Shown piece after piece: positions 33,726 to 45,922 of a stretch of 64,000 nucleotides of DNA. Where the stretch lies: the NCBI GenBank assembly GCA_964019135.1, contig OZ025249.1, positions 15,091,088-15,155,087 on the forward strand. Reading direction: 5' to 3'. Made by a program: the position numbers and the translations under genes. Each line of letters starts with the position of its first letter. Position 1 is the stretch's first letter. Under the pieces are notes generated by a model. The model saw only the letters and a list, made by a program, of their open reading frames with translations, was not told where the DNA came from and searched no databases. Origin of the DNA: Arenicola marina (lineage: Eukaryota > Annelida > Polychaeta > Arenicolidae).

Positions 33726-33731
33726 TTTATT
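33726..33731 (-). terminator. Likely poly(A) signal of the Sp6-9 gene
   Basis: AATAAA on the minus strand, about 520 nt past the Sp6-9 stop codon; the first good match downstream that I noted. Confidence 0.5.
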
Positions 33732-33830
33732 TACATCAACGAGACAAATGGCCTCCCATACATACGTCAGAGCACTGTGTTCTCACCCGTGAACGCGGCA
33801 GTGGCGTGTTTCCCCTTCAGCTTCAGACAG

Positions 33831-34094
33831 TTAATCTGCCTCAATGTCTGCCAGGAATCGATTATTTCTTGCAATAACTTCATTCCATGACGGGCCACTA
33901 TTGTCTCGGTTGTGCGCGCAAAAGAACTGTTTTGCTTCTTTGTCGAGAAAGCAAAACGCGACGTCTTCCTCCATTCCCAGTGTTGTGGCTTCCGGGCTGA
34001 TGAGCGTCATTGTGAATCTCTGGCCAAGCTTTGCAGTGTCGACGTCATATTTGATGAGATCTCCAAACACAACAGATAACAAAACCTCCGACAT
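33831..34094 (-). CDS. Unknown 87-codon reading frame in the presumed Sp6-9 3' UTR
   Basis: Starts MSEVLLSVVFGDLIKYDV and ends NNRFLADIEAD. Unlike most ORFs here it has balanced, globular-protein-like composition (single Trp, four Cys, acidic tail) and ordinary codon use. It lies on the same strand as the Sp6-9 gene, about 155 bp beyond its stop and before the presumed poly(A) signal. A second frame just upstream (KYRLTQGQLYNVYTDIRG) also looks protein-like. It may be a separate small gene, a decayed gene piece, or chance. No family recognised. Confidence 0.25.
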   Translation of the reverse strand: MSEVLLSVVFGDLIKYDVDTAKLGQRFTMTLISPEATTLGMEEDVAFCFLDKEAKQFFCAHNRDNSGPSWNEVIARNNRFLADIEAD

Positions 34095-34248
34095 CCGGCG
34101 ACTCCCCTTATGTCGGTGTACACATTATACAATTGCCCCTGCGTGAGTCTGTATTTCACTACTGGCAGTTCCTTAAATAGCGAAAAAAGGTGAGTACAAC
34201 AAAAAAAAATATGAAAAAGATATATTTTAAAAATTGTCCAAGTCAATG

Positions 34249-34764
34249 CTATTCTCTGTCATGTTGTTCTTTCTTGATAAAGGGGGAACTACACTTTGGC
34301 TGTGCGACTTGCGAATTTGGAGAGAGGGGCATGTCGGGAGATGGTGCGCTATTGGGGTCGCTGTGGGTGTTGTCTGACTCGCTCCCGCTTCCTTTTTCGT
34401 CGGTGTGGGTCTTGGCGTGCTTAGCTAGGTGATCGGACCGCATGAAGCGCTTGTTACACAGCGGACATGTGAAGCGCTTCTCGCCCGTGTGCGTACGTAG
34501 GTGGCGCTGCAGTTCGTCGGAGCGGGTGAACCTCTTGCCGCAGAAGAGCCAATGGCAGACGAAGGGTCGCTCCCCCGTGTGCCAGCGTAAGTGGGCCTTC
34601 AGGTGCGACGTCTTGTTGTAAACCTTCCCGCACCCCGGGATGTGACAGCTGTGAATGTTGCGCCTGCGCAGTGCCTCCCCGGCGGGGCCTAGCCGATCGG
34701 CCTCGTGGCAGTCGGGACAGTCGCAGGTGGCTCGGCCCGGGTAGCGCTGTCGGGAGCGGACGGG

Positions 34765-34797
<33 letters not shown>

Positions 34798-35652
34798 CCC
34801 GCCCGTCGCGTGTCCTCCGGTCGTCGTCCCGGGCATACCGCTCATGGGGTTGGACAGAGAGGCGGGCAGGGCGTGGCGGGGCAGGCCGTAACACGCATCC
34901 ATGGCGCTCAGGTCGTCCTGCGTCCCTGGCAACATGCTCTTGTAAGGGTCCTGCAGGAGGTGTTGGCCGCCTGGGTGCGCCAGGAAGGGGCTGGTGCCCG
35001 AGCTGAGGGCGCCCAGGGTCGGGTAAGTCATGCTAGGGTAGGACGTGGGCAGCTGGCCCTGGTGGAGACCGCTGGCGGCGGCGCTGGGCACGTCGGCGGC
35101 CAACCACCCGCCGGGGCCGCTGTGGACGTCCCACCCCCAGGGGGAAGGCGCCCCGACCTCAGCCGCCTTGTAGGCCACCGCCGTCGTCTGGTTCGACGCG
35201 GCGCCGGGGGGGCTCACCCCGAACGGCCACGATTCGTACAAATGGCTGGCCATGCCGGGTACCCGTGAGTACATGCTCGGGTAGTGGGAGGCGGGGTCTC
35301 CAAAGGACTTCCCACCGGCCTCGGATTGCGACAGCGACCCGGAGTGGGGACCCGCGGGCCCGGCGTAGAACATCTCCCCTCCGTAGGATCCGGAGCTGGA
35401 CACGGCGCCGTTGGGGTATTTAGAGGGGTAATGGCTGAACCCCGGCGAGCTGGTGACCGGGACGCAGCTGCCGGAACGGGAAGACGGAAGTGACGTAGGA
35501 CTGCTGTTGTGCGCTGTGGGGGGACTGCGGCGCCACGGCTGGAAGCCCTTGCCCACGGTGATGTCAGCTAATGGCGGCGGGGTCTTGGAGCTGATTTTGT
35601 TGCACTGCGCGGCTAACATGGCGAGGGGTGTCCCTCCAAATGACGGATGCTC
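34249..35652 (-). CDS. Sp6-9 (Sp8-like): Sp6-9 family zinc-finger transcription factor, last exon
   Basis: Encodes 467 residues here; with exon 1 the protein would be 507, close to vertebrate Sp8. A CTTTCACAG acceptor stands right before 35,652, and the exon opens [20 protein letters not shown], the Sp box. Counting from the M at 35,619: GKGFQPWRR (23-31), [13 protein letters not shown] (161-173), both typical of Sp6-9; poly-Gly 273-285; Btd box CDCPDC (299-304); three C2H2 fingers with ligands C325, C330, H343, H347; C355, C360, H373, H377; C385, C388, H401, H405. Recognition helices KTSHLKA, RSDELQR and RSDHLAK are those of GC-box binders. The family works in the nucleus in limb, brain and appendage outgrowth, commonly in Wnt/Fgf circuits. 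Stop TAG at 34,249-34,251. Assignment to Sp6-9 rather than Sp5 rests on the Btd box plus the N-terminal blocks. Confidence 0.95.
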
Positions 35653-38600
35653 CTGTGAAAGAAAAACATAACATTATATTACAGATTTTGTTTTAATTTA
35701 TCGTTATCATCGATAATTGATAATTATCAATAATTTCCCCAATGGGTATCACCACATCATCAACCAGGCTCTATACATTTGTATTATAATAATATACACA
35801 GTTTTAATTATTATAATAAATTTACAGGTGGTATTTTTTGTATCTATCAATACACAACCTTAGTTAATGGAATAAAATCAAAAGAGTTATATATATATAT
35901 ATTTCAAAAGAGTTATATGGCATGAGAAATATTATTAAATTTCTGTTGACATTATTGCCTCTCAATATCTATCGTTTTATTTCGTCCTTATACCTAAACC
36001 TTTAGATTTACAATGAAACATGTATAAAAGCCAGGGATAGTAGAATATCGCGATATTAGATGGCTCGATTTCACTTCACTCCTGCCTTTTCATGTCACTG
36101 AATCTGCTGCTTACACATTGCGTTTAATATTACATTTCTTCTCAGATCTAGTGGCTTTCTAAGCGTTTGCGTTGGTGTGAATTCTCTACGATTGGTATCA
36201 ATCATCCCCAGCAGACAGCCGCGGCTTTCAGAAGGCTTGTCGTCGATCACAAACCCGGAAAACACAAAGCACCACACACTGTACACCCTGCGATCCTTCC
36301 TTTTCGTGTCCCTCACCAACTTAAAGATGTTAACAAGCTTTGATGCCAGCCAGCCCTTGTCTTTTTAAATGCTGGTTAGATCACGCAATGGGTATAAAAG
36401 CATGCTCCGTTTCCTCTAACTGACTGACTGACTGACTGTCTGTCTGGGTGAGTGAGCGGGCTCCACTGCTGGTTACCTAACAGTCGTGCTTTAGCGGTTC
36501 ACTTGTCATTATTGCATGTTGGCCTGCTCGTTAGACTCGTGAGAGAAGGTGCTTATACACCCTCGCCCCCCGCCCCTCGCCCTTCGCTACGCCACCCGAC
36601 CCCCACTCACACCCCCAACCCCCTCACTCCACTCTTTCCTTGTTCTAGCTCAACTTACGTCCTGTGTCTGCGTCACGATATCGTCTACGACACAAAAGTA
36701 AGGAGAGGCGTGTTCGTTGAGCCTTCTATACCTGTGCTGTTACCCTCGGCTCACGTTAACCAGTTAAGGGCAATTGGCCCCGGTCATATCGACTGTCTCT
36801 CACCCCCCCAACCAAACCCGACGCCACCCCTGCCCCGCCCTACCCCGTCTCCTCCAAAGTAGCCTGCACCCCGCCGAGTTCATCCGCTGTAACAATAGTC
36901 CGCTGATTAGGCGAGAGGTCGGACTTCCGACACTTAGAACAAAGTGAACAGCCTCACACCGACTACCGCCTCGCGACAAAGCTTCACGTGGCGTCGATAA
37001 TTAGGCTATCGGCAAGGGTTGATGACCATACCATGCGGAGCACTGGCGGCCGACGACAGGCGAGGTGGACCGGGGGGGGGGGGTATGGGCGGCAGGGGGT
37101 GTTTATAAGATGAGGGGTCACGGGATGCGAGAAGAGGAAGGCATCGTTAAGGGAGGCCGTAATCGGAAGAACATGGCCAAGATTACGAACGTTTTGCTGG
37201 AGTGAAGGGGCGTCGGTGGGGGGGGGGGCAATAATTAACCACGTTTGCAACTACCCTGTGGCTGTCGAGTTACCGATCAATGAAATTGCTGGACTGGATA
37301 CTGTGAGCAAACCATAAAGGTAAACTAACGCACATTTACTATATCATAATGTTGCATAGTCACATACACACAGACGGTGAAGCAAATGTAAATGTTCTGT
37401 CTTCGTATCTGAGCCGAGACCCACATATAATTCATCTGCGGAAGGCGATGAAACATTAATGAAGAGTATCCAATCGAGCGATACTATATGGATATAGGGT
37501 AAACCCAGTGAAAGGGAAATAGGCAGACAACCCAGCGGGAGCTCAATTTCTGGCTTTAAATGGTTGAGCTAAACCGGGCGGAAGATCAAACAATTACATA
37601 TCCAGAGAGGACACAAGTGAGTTAGGTCATCAGAGAATTGTGCCAGTGGCGCTTGCAATTCCGGCAAATAGCCAGACGCCGTTATGGTAATGACTCGTAA
37701 TGAGGTGTTCGGTTGCGTCATCACTTAATTACGCAGCAGAGGTATCACTCACACCCCCCGCCCCCCTCACCCTTCCCCCCATTCTCTCTCCCTCCCGCAC
37801 TCTCAATCGCTCTCTCTTCTTCTATCTCGCAATATCTCATGACCATTGTTGTTCCAAACGCCAATCTTGATACTCAGAGAATTGCTTCCCTCGCTCAAAC
37901 AAATATATAAACAGTTCTTCAAAGTCACCATCGCTTTAAGGAAGAGATTTCATGTGATAAACGATTTTACCATTCATGATAACTCACGTGATAAAACCAT
38001 GGTAAAGACTGACCGGATAAGACACCTCGAGTCTCAGATATATGCATGGCCAGACTTGGCGATATGCATGGTCAGACTTTGCGATGTGCATGGTCAGACT
38101 TGGCGATGTGCATGGTCAGACTTGGCGATATGCATGGCCAGCATGGTCGTGCCCCGGAGAGGAACGCCACACCGCCGTACGTTATCAAACGCTTTCTTAA
38201 AGCGTAGTAGCAGTTAAGGTGTTACACTTACTTACGCGTACGATTGGCTGACATCGTTTCCCGTTGCAGCTATATTGTATAACGCATTTTGATACGGCGC
38301 ATATGAATCAGCCCTGCACGTTGCAACTTTGTGGAAGATGTTTTATTGGGTTGAATTATGTGAGGTAAAACATCAAATGAGGCCGCATTCATGGTATCAG
38401 TCAAGTAATTAGCTAGGTATATATCATGAAGGGTTATTTTCATTTCTTGCATATGTGATTTGTTTGTTTAATGGCCTACACCGTACATTGCAAAACTATA
38501 TAATTACATTTGCCTCCCCTTGAAAGGGAACGTCTATATTCTAGAAATTATAGCAATAGCTATTCAAAAGCTTGCATGAACTCAATAACATACAAGCCAC

Positions 38601-41600
38601 GGAGCTAAAGAGTCAAATGAGATTTACCCTATTAGCTACATTAGGAAATCACAGAGAACGTCGACAGATCGCAGTTTAATATATGTCTACTCATTTTGAT
38701 TCGATTGAAAAGTTGTCATCAACTCTGATTCACTTGTCCCAAACGTTTCTGTAATAGAACTGTTTATGAGAATTCTATGTAATTTTCTCTGCGGTCTCAA
38801 CCCTTTGGCAATATTGTTGAATAACCCTTCAATTATTAATCGAAGACTTTGTCCAGCTAGGTTGATTAGATATTGAACTGATGAGTTGCTAACATGTAAT
38901 CGTGGCGGAGATTGGTACACTATTAATGTATAGATCACGTTGTCTCAAGAAAGCGATTTGCTCTATAAATTGTTATGTTATACCGGCCCTATCCGCGACG
39001 AGATTTGACACTTGACAAAGTTACACTGGCATTAAAACAGCCATTTTGTCTCGCGAGTCCCGAAAGCTTTCGGGGAGCCCTGCAAGGCATTACCAACAGT
39101 GGTCATTTTTTATGGAGTGAAGTTCATTCTTAAAGCGCCCATCCCGCATTGCAACAAGTTACCCAGTGTATATAGTTGCCCACCTAGTAAACCCCCTCAA
39201 GTGAACTCCTTCAACCTGAAGAGACAGGTTGCTAATTTGAACGCGGTGCCGTCAGTGTGAAAGACGCAAACTAGACGGTGTACAAACCAGTATTAAGCAG
39301 CGAAAGAAAGAGTCCCTTTACTAGTTGATTCACCAAACCCCGGGATACCATTGATGTGAGCACCAAAACCGATGTAACTACCCCTGACCCTGCTCCACCG
39401 TGCCCGAGCCTCCCCCCCCCCCCCCCCCCAACAAGCCTCTACCTCCCTCTGCCCTTCACCCTCTCTACCTCACCCCGACCCCTATCGTACCAGGCTTTGG
39501 CCCGCTTATGTTTTCCACCCAAGTGCTTTTGTCAGTAGCATTCGAATATGTTGCTGTGTGAAATTAGGAATATTTTCACAGCAGGCCCGGGGGACTGACA
39601 TGACATGGGCGACCTAAGTACTCCCAATTAGGAGAGCTCCGCCGGGCCGAGCTATCTGGAATGCGGTGAAAACTAGCGAATTGCAGGTTATTATTTCGCA
39701 AGCGTTTACCTGTCAATTTGATAGGGCCTTGCAAAGCGTGCAAGTTTGAGCATTGGAAGCTTATTACTTCTTCCTACGCACCCCCCCCCCTCCCTCCTTC
39801 CTTACCCTCCCTCCCTCTACCCTCCAACAACACCATCACCACAACTCTTATTTGTGAAAAATGTCAGAAATAAGTGATGTCAAGATTAAGGAGACCTATA
39901 CATGCCGAACATATCAGTAGCCAAACCAATTGCATTGGTATACGTATTTACGTATGTTAACAGCCAATTCGCCACGGCTGCGACGGGTCAGTTATAAGTT
40001 TTAGAAATTGCGAGACGCTTTTGAGGAATAACGCGGACACTGCGTGGGGTTAATTATAACTATCCTACAATTATAATTCCTGTGGTGGAGTAAGTGACGC
40101 AGACATTATGCATAACATATCCTGCAATTATATGTATATTTCTTTGGGAGCATGATGGATACCTGAGTTAAACATCGTAACAATCATAGTATGAGAAGAC
40201 ATCACCCCCCCCCCACCCCCCATTACACATTTAATTATCAGATACCGAAATGTGTAGTTATTCGGTGCCCTGATGAATATCTAACAACGGAATTTATTCT
40301 ACAATGATATTACCTGGTAGAAATAACCATATCGTCTGATATTACCCTTTCACAATGATATCACCAGTGAAATGATTTGTGCACGCACCTGACGCAAATA
40401 AAGCATGGTGAGAGCGCTGCATTCAGTGAAAAACGGTCATTCCTGGGCAATATTAGTTGACATGTCAATTCGAATCTTGAGCGGACCGAAATAGCCCACT
40501 TCAGTGTCATGGCAGTATGAAATCAAAAGCACGTCCATTCCGCCTCCCTTTGCCAGAGATCCGTCTTTATTTTGCTCTAATGGCGTCATTAGTAGAGGTG
40601 AGAGCAATGTGAAACCCACTCAGGGGCGTAGACAAGGGCAATATCCAAGGCCGCATGGCCAAGAAAAATCCCAAAACCCATCGAGATAACGACTTTTTCA
40701 TGGCTACTGAATCCGGTAATGGACCATATACATATCCTTCAAACATTCTTGCACACTATTTCCGCTTCGCTCCGGCTCTACAGGCTTTTACCCAAGCCAA
40801 CGGTTTGTGGGGTTGATACGGAGCGTTGACATACGTTGAATTATTTCCCATAGTTAACGCTGCCAATTAAAATGCAGGCAAGGGGAAAAATTAAGTGGCA
40901 CTTTTGTCACTGAAGCCTAATTTGGTCGCGCCACTCCTGGTGCGACTTTCAAAAGGCCTTCGAGTAGGAGGGACAAGTGCTTTCGGGGAGTGTCGGCACA
41001 ATGCGCCTGAGGGTAGTAGCCGTGATTTGTTTATACGGCAAGCAGTACTTGAGCCTTCCCAAGGGAGACTTCAACGCTACTTTGCCTAATTCAGTATCTT
41101 ACAGTACCACGAGGCATAGGTCACCACCCGACTGGAGCCAGAGATATACACACAGCATCCTCGTGTTACAGTTGACAAATTGATGCGGTTAAAGGACATT
41201 ATCTTGATATATAGATAGGTTTATATATATAGTCGAGAACATTTTATCGATAGGGAATTCTGTCATAGAATTAACGTTGAGGCTCTAATAACATCCTACC
41301 TCTCTTATTAGAGAATGCTAATATACATAAAGCTCTTTGTACAGGGACACTATGATAGGTCTCTAATGCCAGATGTCCTGCATTAGAAACCCTATTGCAA
41401 AGTTATATGCTAAAATAATGTGTGGCTGCAACAATTGATGAGGCATATCATTTGATAAAGCAAACACTGATCCCTAACTTGGGTTGATAAAACCGAACAC
41501 ATCTCGGTAGCCCTCCAGCGATAATATACCAACAAGCGCTTCATCGCTGGAGTGAAATTCTGCTGACCTGGCCGAAATTCTGCCAATAAATTAGGATATT

Positions 41601-41706
41601 GCGTCCGTGATATGACTGGCTGCATGTATATATGTATCTAGCGTGCGAGATGAGAGTTTGTGTTGTAGCAGTGTAGACGGTCTTAGGGTTGAGATGGGGT
41701 ACTTAC
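35653..41706 (-). other. Inferred intron 1 of the Sp6-9 gene (6,054 bp)
   Basis: Bounded by GTAAGT (41,706-41,701) and CTTTCACAG ending at 35,653. Inside: (TGAC)n at 36,417-36,445; C/G-rich tracts at 36,560-36,640, 37,070-37,085, 39,410-39,430 and 40,205; a 22-bp tandem repeat at 38,038-38,150. No exon-like frame of convincing composition was seen, though a regulatory role for parts of this intron is to be expected in a developmental gene. Confidence 0.5.
38038..38150 (+). repeat. 22-bp minisatellite, 5 copies
   Basis: Unit close to GATATGCATGGTCAGACTTGGC; copies are exactly 22 bp apart (motif starts 38,042, 38,064, 38,086, 38,108, 38,130). Lies in the inferred Sp6-9 intron. Confidence 0.9.
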
Positions 41707-41826
41707 GAAAGCGGCCGGAGGCGCGAAGAGAGACGGTGCGACAGCTCCTGTCGGAGTCTGGTAAAACTGGACGGAAGGAGCGCTCATCGGACCAGCAGCA
41801 TGGACCGCCAGCTCACTGTCCCACAT
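41707..41826 (-). CDS. Probable first coding exon of the Sp6-9 gene
   Basis: Codes for 40 residues: MWDSELAVHAAGPMSAPSVQ, then FYQTPTGAVAPSLFAPPAAF, ending exactly at a GTAAGT donor in phase 0. The next exon starts in phase 0 with GAG, so the two join without changing frame. The ATG at 41,826 is the first one downstream of a TATA box at 42,122-42,129 on the same strand, leaving about 270 nt of 5' leader with no upstream ATG. In vertebrate Sp7/8/9 the N terminus upstream of the Sp box is also on a separate small exon, though with different sequence (MATS or MASS starts, from memory). An alternative start is the second M, 14 codons in. Confidence 0.55.
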
Positions 41827-42089
41827 ACGACAACACAGGGCGGAGTAGTGGGGAAGGCGGCAGATCTCAGATCCGATTCCAATGCGTGCTCGGGACACGA
41901 ATTTCTTTATATCGCTGGATCCTCAGTCTTTCCCGGGATACCACCACGGAACACTGGTGCTCTCTGTCACAACTGCTGTGTCGTGTTAGTCCACCCTACT
42001 ATCTCGGTATTGGAGGCGTATTTCGCTGACGGGAAGCGTCGCGGCAAGCCAAGCTAAGCCAAGCCAACCCTGGTCGTCGTGGCGTGTGG

Positions 42090-42135
42090 TGTCAGTGCCG
42101 TGTCACCGAGTGGCAGAGGGGCTCTTATAGCGAGA
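42090..42135 (-). promoter_or_regulatory. Probable core promoter of the Sp6-9 gene
   Basis: GCTATAAGAG on the minus strand, TATA element at 42,122-42,129, predicting a start site near 42,095-42,100. It is flanked by GC-rich DNA. Confidence 0.45.
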
Positions 42136-42700
42136 AAATGATGGGCCTTGGTAGCCACCGCCGCCCCCCTCAAATAACCGGCCAGAGCCCAGGGCTGCCC
42201 GAGGGCGTAGCTGACCACGGACTTAATTAGCAGTCTGGACGACTCTCATGTGCAGCGTAGCAGGTTGCGTGCTGAGAGTCGGTGCAAGATGGCACAACTA
42301 CCTCGTCCCTTATCCAAACCGCTCCAACACGTAAGCCGCGGTCTTGTTCGGGGGTGTTTTCTCTCAGTGGAGTAAAGTGGGCGCGTTCGTCGTATGGTTG
42401 ATACAGTCAAGCAGGGTGTTCACTTCACTTCACTTTCCTCTCAAGTGTTTTGGGTGTTTGTGCTTTGGACTAGTAGCGACCGACCCGCTTTATGAATCTC
42501 TAACCTCCAGGATCGTCTATTAAATAGTCGACAGCGGCTGTCAGGTGGCTAGCGCAGCGCTAGGGGCTCCCTAACCGAGGGGCCGTATCATGGTAGCCTA
42601 TCTCCGGGGCCGGGGCGGGCAAAGGAAATTGGAGGAGGCACTTTGTCGGCTGAAGGGTGTAAGGGGGAGGGGTGAGAGGGGGGGAGGGGGGTGGGGGTAC
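42136..42700. other. Upstream flank of the Sp6-9 gene
   Basis: No gene seen; contains G-rich DNA toward 42,660. Presumably proximal regulatory sequence. Confidence 0.4.
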
Positions 42701-42705
42701 ACAGG

Positions 42706-43077
42706 TTAGAGGGGTGGACACACAAACGTCGCCGTTAAAGTTAGTAAAAGGAACGGGGGTTCAGATGTACGACTTGGGGTAAAGGGAGGGGGATGAGGGG
42801 GAGGAGGAGTAGGGTGGAGGGTTGTGGTGGTGTTTAGGGGGGAGGGGTAGGGTTGGTGAGAGGCGGAGCTGGGTGCGTCAGCCAACCAGAGAACCGCATT
42901 CAACAGACCGTGGTGATAGTATTGGATGAGCGAGACCATGGTTGGTTGGCCCTGTCCGTCAGCCCTGACCGCTCCGCCAGGCCCCGGCCAGGCCCGCCCC
43001 CTGCTCCAAGGCACCCAGGCAACAGCAGCAGCGGCGGCGGCGGCGACGAGCAGCTTCAACAGGCGGCAGACGTTCAT
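42706..43077 (-). CDS. Signal-peptide-like reading frame, probably not a gene
   Basis: Opens [20 protein letters not shown], basic then strongly hydrophobic, as a signal peptide would. The alanines come from a GCC/GCT triplet run at about 43,020-43,050, and the last third is a proline-rich frame from C-rich DNA. No splice donor ends the plausible part (to about residue 75). No family recognised. Confidence 0.15.
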   Translation of the reverse strand: MNVCRLLKLLVAAAAAAAVAWVPWSRGRAWPGPGGAVRADGQGQPTMVSLIQYYHHGLLNAVLWLADAPSSASHQPYPSPLNTTTTLHPTPPPPHPPPFTPSRTSEPPFLLLTLTATFVCPPL

Positions 43078-45922
43078 AGCCTCATTGAAGTCCCCCCTCG
43101 CGGTACCCCCTCGCGATCGACCTGAATTGGTGGACTACGCGTGTGCTTTGATGTGGCGGTACGGCAGGGTCGGGGGGTCCCCGCTAGCCCCTCGACCACG
43201 CGGGGGACCGGCGATCGAGGTGAAAACCAGTAAATAAACTAACAAAAGTGAACCCTTCCTTATCAAGCGAGTAGTATAGTGGAGAGAAACACCGGATACA
43301 TCTGCGGGACAACTTCCCTTGTGGGTACATTGTAGTCCGGAGACAATGTTAGTCATTACGTCGGGGAAGACACATGCTGCTTAATTACATATTAAGATAG
43401 CACAGGAAGAAGAGTTAAAAGACGTTTCAAGAAGTGTAACAAACGGGCTTCTTGTCTTTTCTTAATCGTTGATTCATCCTTGTTTCGTATCGTTGGCGTA
43501 TTTTGAACTTCCCCTATCTCAACTGCAACTGGTAGCTCTTACAACTCACATCTCAACGGGTGGCTAATTAGGCTAAACAGACAAAACATTTAAATTCTAA
43601 AATGCGTTGCGTACACTGCTTATGCTGTAGTTTCCATCTTGACAATGTTCCTTCCTCAAATTTAAGGAGAAAATACATCTGCACAAGTATCTGTTAATAT
43701 TATGCATACAATAAGACCTTTTTCGTAAGTTTATAATGCGCATTAATATCGGATTTGAAATGTAGATCTGGGCCAAACTTTAATAATTTTAATAATCACG
43801 AAAGCTATCTTTGTGTGAAAGCATGTTATCCCATATTCATTTATAGTACATTTGACATTATTAAATTATTTATCATGACGATTGATTTGTAATTTACGGA
43901 ATGCCGTCTGCAGGCTTTACCGTGTTCTATCATTATTTGTGGATGCGTGGAGCCTAGTATATAACAGTAGACCTGGTTCTAATAAGATACTGCTCTCCCG
44001 CTTTGTCCTTTAAAATACTATAGCGCTCTTGACGATAAGATTGTGCAGACATTTTGTGCATTTTCGTTAATGTTTTGGTCTTATTTATCAACTGTACAAC
44101 CACAACGGCACACCGCATCAACTGTCATTAAACGAAACAGTGAAATTTCTTCGGCCTCAACTCAACGTATGACTTCTATGCGTTAATAACAAGCACGGAG
44201 ACAGATTTATTACCCTATTTGACATGTTTGCAGGGAACCATGGCAAAGGTGGCGATAATGAAGGCCGATATAATACAAATGAGCGCACCCAGACACCAGA
44301 CTGGCCGCCCGCCCAGTACAGCCCTAAGCCCTCCCATATCCGCCCTGGCGCTTCCGATAAATTCCCCACCCTGAGAGCGGAGGGGGGGGGGGGAACGGAT
44401 GAGGGGTGGGTGGGTGGACTAGGGGGTGGAGTATGGGCGTGAAGACGAGGAAATAGGATGACGCCCACTCCCACCCCACGGGGTAACGGCGTGTATTTGT
44501 GTGTGGGATGCGGTGTCTGGTGGGACAGTCACTGGGGCGGTAGGCGGGCCAGGGGTGTGTCCCCGGAGCAACGTGACGTGTAATTTACCCCCGTCGTGAC
44601 CCATACCTGGGACTCACCCCAGAAAATCCGTACCCCCTGCCCTCTGCATCCCCCGCCCCCTCTGCCCCGCCCTCTCCCCCGCCCCCTCCCCCGCCTCCTT
44701 CGCCGCCCCCTTCACCCTCACCCTCTAAAAGCACACCCTTTATTTCACCTCCGTCGTGATCATACAACAAACTGGTTGAGCACTAATTAGTAAAAGAAAT
44801 GATATGTTCTACGTTTCTTCACATACAAATGTAAAGCTGATGTATGGATGGAATGCATTGTGTTTTCAAATTTATTATTTGCAAAAATTAAACTTGCAGA
44901 TGCTGACCACGGCCGATTGCAGAAGATCTAATATTTCAGTAAAGCAAGGACTTACACCCTGATAACAGTTTGTAGTAACCCCTAAAACACTCGTTATTCT
45001 AGAATAGTACAAATTAGTATCAAAGAAAACACGCAACAGCGACATTGATGGTAACAATTATTGCGTGATTTTACAGCTATGACGCTGAAATCAAATTAAT
45101 CTAGCGTTTTGTCATTGAGCCACAGTATGTCGTATAATTTTAATATGTTTAATTGTAATAGGTTATTTTCTTAGTGACATATCTGGGCGAAATTGTCATA
45201 GGCCTACACTAGGAGGAGAAAAATATGTGACGAGCCACTCATTTCCCAGACATGGAATCGTATTCCGCGATTCGTGAACTCGCCCTGGATCTGCCAGACG
45301 TGTAATGTATCTCTATATTCAGCTTATTCAAAAAGAACTAAGGATCCATACACGAAACAGTGTCTTTGATATTGGAATTGCCAGACTAGCCCCATGCGGG
45401 TAGGTTATTCCTTAGAGACGGCGGGACAAGCAAGCCTGATGTATTAAGTAGAGGGAGTAGTCTTTTAAATTGTATGATCAATTAGACTACACACTGCGTA
45501 TAAGGCCACATCTGCTCACCCTCTGCGGGTTTCCGTCTTGGGGTCCATGGAGTAGAGAGGGGGGGTCGCCCAGGGGGGGGGGCGCCGGGGGTTCCCGGGG
45601 GGGGGGGGGGGCTTGCCCAGTAACTGAGGACTAGGCTACGTCAACAATGCCGCTTCATTAATTACGTGTACAAGGTAACACGCTGTTAAACCACACACTC
45701 ACATAGAACAATAAAAGGCAGCAGAAAATGACCCACTTCCTCCTGTTTATAACGCCTGTTTTCTTCAACCAATTATTGTCTGTTTTCTTTTCGGCGAAAG
45801 GTATGGAGTAATAACACATGAATCGATGTTGTTGTATAACTGAACAGCGACACTTCAAAGCGAGCTGCGGCTAAATGCACAGGATGTGGCCCGATTCATA
45901 TATACCTATGTGCTATTGTCCA
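43078..45922. other. Intergenic, nothing recognised
   Basis: AT-rich from 43,380 to 44,200, then G-rich 44,380-44,420, C-rich 44,630-44,740 and very long G runs at 45,555-45,612. No supported gene. Confidence 0.45.

Noticed and set aside
34454-35493. Other ORFs overlapping the Sp6-9 exon
   Set aside because: Shadow frames of a GC-rich coding exon; only the minus-strand zinc-finger frame has family motifs.
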